The notes under the pieces were generated by a model. That model made no database searches and was not told the origin of the DNA. It was given only the letters and a program-made list of their open reading frames with translations. Positions 55,820 to 64,000 of a DNA stretch of 64,000 nt are shown here, piece after piece (the stretch's first letter is position 1; the number at the start of each line of letters is the position of its first letter). This DNA comes from Pascua guehoae. Its lineage: Eukaryota; Basidiomycota; Tremellomycetes; Trichosporonales; Trichosporonaceae. The position numbers and the translations under genes were made by a program. The stretch covers positions 1,604,169 to 1,668,168 of the forward strand of contig BCJX01000004.1 of NCBI GenBank assembly GCA_001600415.1, given 5' to 3'.

Positions 55820-57929
55820 TCACCTCACCCTCACCCCCCGCAACCTCCCCTCGACCTCATCCAACCGCTCGCCAAACCCGCGCATCACCTCGCGCATCTC
55901 ACCGCGCACATCCCGCCTGTGCCCGTCGGCAATGTGCGCCTCCCACTCGTCGACGGCGCGGCGGCACGCGTCCTCGGCCGCCTCGCGCTCGCGCCACACT
56001 TCGAGGCGGACGCGGATGCCGCGCAGCTGCCGCGCCGCGCCCTGGGACATGGCGAGGGCCAGCGCCGCGCGCTCGTGCAGGGCGCCGAGGGACGTGGCGA
56101 GCGACGACGTCGCGTCCATGAGCGTATGCGAGGCCGAGACGAGGGGCGGGGACGGGGTCGTGCGGGGCGGGAAGGGCGTCGGCGTCGTGGGCGTCGTGGG
56201 CGAGGTGGGTGAGATGGGGTTGGGGGATGTGGGCGATAGGAGCGTGGGTGAGGCCGGGTACAGGGGGGATATGGGCGACGTTGAATCTCCAAACAAGTCC
56301 GACTTGGGCTCGGGCTCGACAATCGCCGACAGCATGTGTGGGCGGCCGTTGGGCTGGGGGGCTCCGCGCCCGCGTCCCCGGCCGCGCCCATGGCCCACCC
56401 CGCGCGTGTACGGTGTACCATTGCTCTGTGCGCGCCCAAAGTCGTGCCCGAGGTCGGGCTCGCCTTCGGGGGTAGCTTCGCGCGCGGCGCGATTCTCAGA
56501 CTCGAGTCGGTCGTGCTCGAGCCCGTCGACGTCGGCACCCCGGCTTGCGTCGCCGTTAGTCACGCGCGCGGGCCCATCCACAGCCACCTCGCCCGTCCAC
56601 CCGGGACTCGGGCCGTCGGCAGGCAGGGCGAGGTCGGCGACCCACGCTGCGGCGTCGTCGCGGTCGACCGCGACGCGCTCCAGGTCGCGGAGGAGCAGGG
56701 CGGCCTCGCGCGTCTGCTCGTCGCGCGCGCGCTCGGCCTCGCTCAGGCGCGCCATGTGCGCCTGCAGGCGCTGTTCGAGCGGCACTGGCGCCGCAGGGGG
56801 TCCACGTGGGCTCGCGGGGGAAGGGTGCGATCGAGACGGGCCTGGCGCGCTCGGACTCGTCCCCTTTGCGTTTGGGTTTGGCGCGTCGAGCGTGCGGAGG
56901 AGACCCACGAGGCCGCGACTCGCGTCCAGGCTATCCCGGAGGGCCGCGATGGCGTCGGCCGCCGCCGCCTCGTCGTCGCTCACCGCGTCCGACGGCGGCG
57001 AGTGCGGTGTCCGCGGCGTACGTGATTGTGGCGTGCGCGAGCTGCGTGAATTGGGCGTGCGCGAATGGGGTGTGCGCGAAGCCGAGCGCGAGGGTGTGCG
57101 CGAAGCCGAGCGCGAGGGTGTGCGCGGGTGCGGGAGCTCGGGAAGCAACAGGTCGGGATTGCGAGTGTCGCTCGTCTCGTCGCCCTCGGTCTCCTCGGAC
57201 ACGGGCCCGAGGCCGTGGGTGTGCCGGTGGCTGATGGAGCCGAGTTCGCGCTCCAGGGCATGGTCGAGCGCGGCGTGTGGGTCGAGCTCGAGCGCGAGCG
57301 AGCCGAGCCCCGAGGGCATTGCTGCTGTCAGCAGGGGGGTTGGGGTTGGGGAGGGGGGGGGGGGGGGGGGGGAGTGGCCAAGAGTGGGGAGACAGGGGAG
57401 TGCTCGGGGCAGCATCGAGGTCATGACATCAAGGGCACAGGAGAACGCAGAATTCCAGCGTTGCCGGGCCATGACCAAGTCGGAGCGGCGACATGTTGGT
57501 CAACAGTCCTGTCAGACGCCATCGTGGCAAGTCCATGTATCACAGCCATAGCCAGCATGACGCCAGGTGACCGCAACAGTAGAGACCCCCAGAATGCGTG
57601 GCCACCACGGCCACCACGCCACCACGGCAAGCAAGCGCCAACAACGCACGGCAACCTAGGCCACCGGCACTGGACCACATGCCAAAGCCGCACACCATGA
57701 CGCGGCCCATAGCCCACGCCCCGACACCGACAAGCACCAGCCACAAAACAATCACAATCACACAATCACGATCACACGACCCCCCAGAGTCCAACTCACC
57801 AACGCCCGGATCCAGCTCGTCAGCCAGACTCATGCCAAAGAATCCCGGCGACGCGAGCATGTCCAGGTCGCTCGGGCCGGGGCTCATCTCGAGCTCGAGA
57901 TCGAGCTCTTGGGCTAATGAGAATGCCAT
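55820..57929 (-). CDS. Unrecognised protein with SR/TP repeats
   Basis: The start ATG (57929) opens MAFSLAQELDLELEMSPGPS. The first exon (57929-57800) joins in phase to 57324, after a 475-nt intron, and continues to TAG at 55820, giving roughly 540 residues. The middle is a striking Arg/Thr/Pro/Ser repeat (RTPSRSASRTPSRSASRTPH and onwards to RTPRTPHSPPSD), resembling cyclin-dependent-kinase-site-rich or splicing-type SR regions. A Glu/Ala/Arg coiled-coil-like part (QRLQAHMARLSEAERARDEQ) follows, then a Gly-Arg run (GHGRGRGRGRG) and a Pro/Ser/Thr-rich region. The protein ends in a helical C-terminus (GALHERAALALAMSQGAARQ and EVWREREAAEDACRRAVDEW). Family and role are unknown; an RNA- or cytoskeleton-binding scaffold is only a guess. 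Confidence 0.6.
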
Positions 57930-59414
57930 CGTGTCCTGTGGGAGTGTGTAATGTGACGAGGTCGAAACTGTGATCAAGCCGTGTCGCGACCTCGACGGGG
58001 CAGGGGCGGGTGGCGAGCGCAGAGGCAGTGGGCAATGTCCAGACGAAACGAGTCGCGGAGCGGCGGGGCGTGTCACCCGTGGCGGACGGTGGTCAACTCG
58101 CAACTCTACAGCGGCTGGGTCGCCGTTGCGATCTGGCAGAAGCCGCGTGGACGACGCAGGGGCAGGGGGTCGGGGGTCCGAGGTCCGGTTGTTGGGTCCG
58201 GGTCCGGGTGTCGCGCCGGGTGTCTGCACGGGTCCGAGGTCCGGGTCGGCGGACGGCGGGGAGCGAGGGGTCAAGGGGTGCGGGGTCCGTAGACGGTGAT
58301 GGATAGTGGTGGATATCGTTGATTGTGAAAGAATGGATGACGAGGGGTGCGTTGGTCGTCGTTGTGGGGGTCCCGGTTCGGGTTCGTGTTCGTGTTTGTG
58401 ATGGGTCCGGTCAACGTGTGGTCGTAGATGCGGATGCGGACGTGGCCGTGGCCGTGCTCGAGGTCGTGCAGAGAGGTCGCGGTCGGTCGTAGTGGAGGTC
58501 GTGGTCGTTTACGTGGCCGTGAACGTGAATGTGGATAAAGGACGAAAAAAAGAGACACGACTGTGCTGGAACCCGAATGCAAGTCGGAAATGCCTGAGGT
58601 CGAGTTCCGAGTCTACTGTAGTGGATCTAGTGATGTTGTAGATGATACAAACCAAAGGGACCCACCCACCCACAAGACTTGCCTCCCTCCCTCGTCCCCG
58701 CCGCTTGAACCCACTCGCTTCAACTCTGGACGCGCTTGGACCTCCACCCTTTGCGTCCGTCATGTTTCAGGTTTGCAATCGAGAGCCATCCAGCCGCGTG
58801 GCGCGTGGCGCGTGGCGCGTGGCATGCTGGCACGACTGTAAATGTACGGCATGCTGCATGCTGCAACAACGCTTGGCATCAACCGCTTGCCAGGGCTTGC
58901 AAACGCCGACTTTGACTCAACCGTGCATCTTGCATGCCTCCAGCACTCCCGCCTGCATCACACTCCAGCACGCATCCACCCATCCACCACGCCCCAACCA
59001 CCCCCGCACTCCATAATCTATCGTGTGCATACAACACGTCTATGTCCGTGCAAGACGCAAACAGTGGTGCTCGGTGCCCCACTCATGTACCCATCCTCGT
59101 CCTGTCCTTCCGATGTATCCGGTCCTTCCGATGTTGCTAGATGTACGGTACTGTCGTCTCTGTCCTCCCATCGCCGCACGGGTACGTCACGCGCTGTGCT
59201 CTGTAGTCGTGCGCAGCCGTCCCGCGAGCCAGCGCACGCGCCGAGCTCAAGACGGCTCTCCCCGGCTAGGCGTTTCGGCGTCTCTGCCTTTCTGCGTGCG
59301 TCTCTGCGCCTCTGCATGCGTCTCTGGGTCTCTGCGTCTCTGCGTCTCGAGACGCCTCGACCCTCGCCACTATTCGACCGCGGCGCCTAACGGCGCCTGG
59401 CGCCTGGCGCCTCG
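57930..59414. other. Intergenic with simple repeats
   Basis: GGTCCGGGTCC-type repeats at 58170-58260, GTGGCGCGTGGCGC at 58797-58830, GTCTCTGCG arrays at 59280-59345 and GGCGCCTGGCGCC at 59385-59410. No gene is supported. Confidence 0.45.
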
Positions 59415-62367
59415 CTAACGCGGTCCCATGGGTCGCCTCTGTTCGGGCTTTGGCGGGAGTGGCCGGTGGACCGTTGGTGGTGTCCCGGCCATGCCGACGC
59501 CCGTCACTGTGCGAATCTCGCCAATGCTCTCCATGGTCATAAACGTCTGGCCCTCGTCGGGTGAGTGGTGGCCCTCGTCGCTCATGTGGTGGCCCTCTTC
59601 CGTGTCGCTGCCGTCACTGACGAGCGCCTTGCGCTCCTCGCGCTCCTTGGCCGCATCATTCTTGAGATGCGGATAGTCCTTCATGCCGCGCGCGGGGCCG
59701 CCACGGACCTGGTCGCGCGGGCTGCTCGCTTGTCGGGGACTGCGCGAGTTGTGTGGGCTGACGTCGCGTAAGCCAGTGTTGATGCGCAGACTTGGGTTGT
59801 GGGTGAACGAGCCCAGCAGCTGGGTAAACGACGTCTTTTCGCCATGCGTCGCGTCGTACTGTGAAAACCCAGGGGGTGGACTCGCCAACCGGTCGTGCAT
59901 CGCCTCTGGCGACGACGAGCGCGGCATGCCGCCACGCTCGTCGCTGTCGCTGTCAATCATGGGTTCCATGCTCCGGATCGTGGAGCCAGAGTACTGTCGC
60001 AGATCCGCGCGCGAGCGGACATCCGCCTCGCGCACAGAATGCATAGCGTCCGTGTGGCCCTCGTGATGCGTGTACCCGTACTGGTGGACAATGTCCTGCG
60101 AGTCAAACTTGAGTGCGCTCGGCGACCGCGGAGGCACCGATCCCGGTGACCGTGGCGGCGCAGTCCAGTCGGACCGCAGGCTGTTTCCTCCAGTGGTGGG
60201 CGTGAGCGATACGCGCTCCAGGTCGTCGTCTTCGCGAATCGGATTGTCCTGCACTGCGGGCGAGAGTTAGCGCTGCAAACACACCACATGACGTGACCAC
60301 TTACGTCGGTAGCGGGGAAGATTGTTCAGATCGTACGAGTTTGAGTCTGCAGACCCGACGCGGCCTCCTTGCTTGCCGCTGGCGTCGCTCATGCGGCGCG
60401 TCACGGTGCGCGCGCGGATGATGGATCCGACAGCGCCAAAGCCGCCGCGCAACGCGTCCATGCCAGGCTCCTCGATGGCCGTCGTCTCGCCCTTTTCCTG
60501 CGACTCGGTGCCGTGGCGCGACGCAGCAAGGAGCATGGTCGAGCGCCGGTCGAGACCCTGGAGCTGCTTCGGGTCGACCTTTGACATTTGCAACAGCGTA
60601 ATGCCAAGACAAGTCACGAGGAAACCGAGAATCATAGTGACGAGCGACACGGCCGACGCCTTGAGGCCGCGGTAGAGGATAAACGACGTGATCATGGTCG
60701 CCGACGTAAAGTAGCAAAAGTAGACGGGGACGACCATGGACGTGTTGAACAGTTCCAGCGCCTTGTTGAGATAATTAATCTCAATGAGGAGGGTGATCAC
60801 GACAAAGAAGAACAGGAACCAGAAGAACCAGTGCTTGACTTGGTTCTCACTGATAACGTCAGCCATGAGTTTTTCCTGGATGCGTAGCTCTGCTCGACTC
60901 ACCCCTGGATACTTGTAATGATGGCCGCGCCCAGACCCTGCGTACATGACACCGAGATGCCGCCGATGAGCGAGCACACTGAAATGTACGGCATCATGTT
61001 CTTCTTGCCCCAGCGCGGCGCGACGTAAAAGACAATGACGAGCGATACCGCGATACACAGTCCGGCCCAGACGAGGAATCCAGGCGAGACAAAGTATTTC
61101 ATAAACTCTTTGATGGTCCGCACCGATTGTTCCTGCGGTGCGTTGAGGGCGAGAACAATGGAGCCCAGGACGCACAGCGCACACCCGATCCAGCCCTGTG
61201 GTGTGAGTATGGGCGGCGGCCGGTGGTGCGCAATGCGGGGCGGCCCCAAGCGCATGCAGAAGCAAGTGAGAGGCACAGAGCAGGGCCGAGAATAGCACTA
61301 GCGGCTCCTCCCGTGGCCCATCTTTCACATGGGCGGTACTCACAAAGAATGTGAGAGTCTCTTTCAAGATGAAATGGGACAGGACAGCGGCAACGACGAC
61401 CGAGATCGAGCCCATTGCGGTGACAAGAATGGCGACGGTGAATGCACTGGGGTGGTTAGCTCCAAGCCGCTTGTAGAGGCTCTGGCGTGTATGCAGTGCT
61501 GTCTCTCGCCGTCTCCCTTCTCTCGTCGCGGTCTCCCTTCTCCCGTCGCCGTCTCATTCTCCCTCTCCTCGCGGCACGCCACTCTGACACGACCGCGTCC
61601 GACAGATATCCAACCTGGTCTCGTGCTGCCCACAGGCACCACTCTCGAACCACTCACTAGGCGACAAAGTTGAGAATCTCGCCAATGACCATCAACGTCA
61701 TGCCGGTCCACCACATTGGGCTCTTGAGGTACGCGTGGCCCTCGCCCGCCTCGTTGCCAGACTTTGCGGTTGAGCTCAGGAGGCCCTTTTTCTTGATGAC
61801 GAAACTGGGTGTGAGCGGGGGGGCGTGGTGCGCGGGATTGCTGGTAACTGGGGGAGGTTGAGGCGGTGGGTAGGGGGTAGCATGTTGGGGAGGCAGAGTC
61901 TGGCTGCTCAGGAGTCGAGCCGAGGAGTCGAGCCGTGTAGCAAGCAGTCACAATGGCTCGACATAGAGGTCATGGCCATTGAACGCTGGCTGCTGGCTGG
62001 TTGGGCAAGGAGAAGGCCTCGCCTCGGTCGTCCCCGGACCGACGACGTACACTCAAGCCAGTCTATTCAAGTCGCTTGACAGAATACCGGATCAAACCGC
62101 CGTCCTGCTCGAGCCTCAAGAGACAGAGATCATGACGCACCTAACACCGATGAAGAGACCACTCCCGACGGCCAGACACGCGCCGACAATCTTGAATGCC
62201 GGGTTGCTCTGGCTGACGATCGAGTGATCCGACGCCGACGCCGATGCCGATATAGACTCGGACAAGGACGCGGACACGGTCGCGGAGATCGACTCTACCA
62301 CGGACGCGGTGGGGCTGGGCGTCGGCTCCGGCGTCCACCATTGCGTGGACGGTATCCCGTTGTCCAT
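59415..62367 (-). CDS. NIPA-type magnesium transporter
   Basis: NIPA proteins are multi-helix magnesium transporters of the plasma membrane and endosomes. The start ATG (62367) opens MDNGIPSTQWWTPEPTPSPT and a Ser-rich extracellular stretch. The first helix follows, then GVSFVIKKKGLLSS across the first intron, the family's conserved entry. Further segments in order are SPMWWTGMTLMVIGEILNFV, AFTVAILVTAMGSISVVVAA, LSHFILKETLTFFGWIGCAL, VLGSIVLALNAPQE, FVSPGFLVWAGLCIAVSLVI and ISVCSLIGGISVSCTQGLGA, with more helices after them. Introns lie near 61790-62135, 61455-61660, 61200-61340, 60870-60900 and 60255-60305. The long C-terminal tail (about 380 residues, from LLQMSKVDPKQLQGLDRRST on) is hydrophilic and Ser-rich, and ends KPEQRRPMGPR; it is probably cytoplasmic and regulatory. 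Confidence 0.9.
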
Positions 62368-63721
62368 GTTGCGTGTTTGGGTGTGGCGGACGTTGAGGGT
62401 TGTTTGTTGTTGGCGGTGGGGGTGGCGTTCTTCCTCGGCGTCCTATCAGGTGTGGGGGACGGTGGCTATGCTGATGTGGTTGCGATGCTGTACAGATGCT
62501 GTTGGATGCGTGCAGTTGGAATGGAACGGAATGCGGTGCAGTGTGGTGCTTTGCGGTGTGCACGTGTGAGTGCGCGTGCAAGCCTCGAGCCTTCTTGATG
62601 ACGGTACGAGAAGTGATAATGGTAGTGGGTGGTGGATGCCGACAGTGATCCTGCGACTTGAGGGAACCAAAGTGTGCAGGCCTGCGGGTACGCTTGGACA
62701 CGAGGGGCTGCGCACTGATCCCAGCTGCTCCTGCAGCTTTAATCCACACCCGCTTTTAAATACAATGTCCCTTGCCTTTGCTCTTGCCTCGCTCGCTTGC
62801 TCGTGCCAAACGTCGCCGCTAGACGTTGCTCGCCGCTCGGTTGTCGGCCTCGACGTTTCGGATCGGCCTACTCGCTGGCTGTGACTGTCCCGCAGCACAG
62901 CTTGCGGTGTCGCGTTGGGGGCGGGAGGGCGACGACAGACGCCAGAGCGCGGTATGTATCTCCCACGGGAGCTGTACCTACACGGGGCGATGCGGCGCGG
63001 TGGTGCGCTACGGCGGGTCGTGTGGGTACGTGTGTGCGGCTGTGTGGTGTGGGAGAGCGTGTACCGTGTCGAGCGTGTCGAGGTCCAAGTGTGGAGAAGC
63101 AAGTGTTGGGTGGAGGTGCGTGTGTATGGGTGTCTTTGGGTCTTGCTCGCGGCTTGGCGCGGTCTATACTTGTCTCGGACGCCGGGGTATCGCCGCAGTT
63201 GGTTGTAGTTCGTTGCCCGTAGTTGGCAGTTCGTGTTCGCGTTCGTGCTCGTGTTTCCGGGTGCCGCCGTGCAGACTTGCCTGTGCAGATATGGAAAGAG
63301 ACGAGACGTGAAGGGAAAAGGGAGGGGGGGAGTAGGAGAGATGGGCCGTGCAAAACAGAGTCTTGTGCATATGTACATGTCGGGGGTGGGGGTGGGGTTG
63401 TGGCTTGAGATTCATGACGACGGCGGTGGTCCAAGGCGATGCACCTTCAATGCACAGGGAAAAATAATAGGTGTGCAGTGCAGTGCAGTGCAGTGCAGTG
63501 CGTGCAGTGTGGTGGTGGTTGCAGCGCAGTTGTACTACCCGCGTTGGGTCCACACCCTGGGTACCCTCGTCCCCCAATATCCCATCCATTCATCTCGAGC
63601 AGTATCCTGATGTACAGCCTGTCTCTTCCCATCACTCGCGCGACGCGGGACAGGGTGATACAGGGGGTACAGGCACACCAAAAAAAAAAAAACATGCAAC
63701 GCGCGCGCGTTCCAGGCGCAG

Positions 63722-63775
<54 letters not shown>

Positions 63776-64000
63776 TGCGGAAAGGGTCTTCGCAGCATGG
63801 CGTATGGGCAGTGCCCCACCCCCCCGTCCTGGCTCGATGGCAGTTCCTGAAATCTCGACAATGGGCGGCTGGGGGTGGCGCGGCGCGGCTGTGCTCTACA
63901 TTACGGCGATCCGACGCATCATCTCTCCCACTCTGGGCCAATGGCCCTCGTCACCCACATCGTCCCACAATTGACACCGCCAGCTACCGTCTACATGTAC
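62368..64000. other. Upstream region of the NIPA gene to window end
   Basis: No gene is supported. Frames are low complexity (His/Thr or Cys/Gly from GT-rich DNA). It contains GTGCAGTGCAGTGCAGTGCAG at 63475-63502, an A-run at 63679-63690 and a GA microsatellite at 63726-63770. Confidence 0.45.
63726..63770. repeat. (GA)n microsatellite
   Basis: About 22 uninterrupted AG dinucleotides. Confidence 0.95.

Noticed and set aside
55932..57551. 539-codon plus-strand frame over the SR/TP-repeat gene
   Set aside because: The minus-strand model has a sensible start, splice and compositional structure; the plus frame is its Arg/Ser-rich shadow. The choice is not fully certain because the family is unknown.
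63447..63974. Frames running through the GA microsatellite
   Set aside because: Ser-Leu or Arg-Glu repeats from the dinucleotide array, not a protein.

Overview
The window is nuclear DNA of a fungus, most likely a basidiomycete yeast of the Tremellomycetes. A trichosporonalean relative is my best guess, inferred from gene style rather than from any marker. The evidence is eukaryotic: genes are broken by many very short introns (about 33-90 nt, GT-AG, CTNAC-like branch points just upstream of the acceptor), coding sequence is GC-rich, and the recognisable proteins include an alpha-1,3-glucan synthase, condensin SMC2, Mediator MED13, ornithine decarboxylase antizyme and beta-tubulin. There is one 40-N assembly gap at 29778-29817.

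The left part (about 1-14,200) looks like accessory DNA. Genes are sparse, mostly unrecognisable and rich in low-complexity sequence, with diverged dispersed repeats between them. It holds an intron-containing tRNA-Arg(ACG) at 1968-2072. It also holds an unrecognised acidic protein (449-1332), a ubiquitin-specific-protease-like gene on the minus strand (3515-5564) that appears to have lost its catalytic Cys and His, and another unrecognised gene (5879-7134). A short gene at 8919-9607 carries the same CxHG...CxxC signature as the protease-like protein. The most interesting gene is at 10159-12153: a free-standing intein-like (HINT) protein resembling PRP8 inteins, with the splicing-essential C-terminal His-Asn replaced. 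A further unrecognised minus-strand gene is at 12557-13770.

From 14,800 to 22,000 the genes are ordinary: an ADP-ribosylglycohydrolase-like enzyme, a SnoaL-like protein, an ornithine decarboxylase antizyme that needs a +1 ribosomal frameshift (GTT-TGA), and a Bax-inhibitor-1 protein whose last intron and exon are tandemly duplicated. SMC2 fills 22284-26294 on the minus strand. A 4 kb gene desert containing the N gap precedes the large AGS1 gene (30318-38063, 2443 residues in my splice model), which makes cell-wall alpha-1,3-glucan.

From 39,900 to 62,400 come a BTB/POZ-like gene with an unusually long intron, MED13 with a five-codon upstream ORF, and a secreted GH105-like six-hairpin glycosidase (minus). 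These are followed by a divergent beta-tubulin paralogue with microexons and unusual residues at the benzimidazole-contact positions, an unrecognised SR/TP-repeat protein (minus) and a NIPA-type magnesium transporter (minus). Intergenic stretches are rich in microsatellites and short tandem repeats. I see no CRISPR array, no operon-like structure, no viral gene and no intact transposon. Apart from AGS1 and the glycosidase (both cell-surface or secreted carbohydrate proteins), the recognised genes do not form an obvious pathway; they look like scattered housekeeping genes beside an accessory block.
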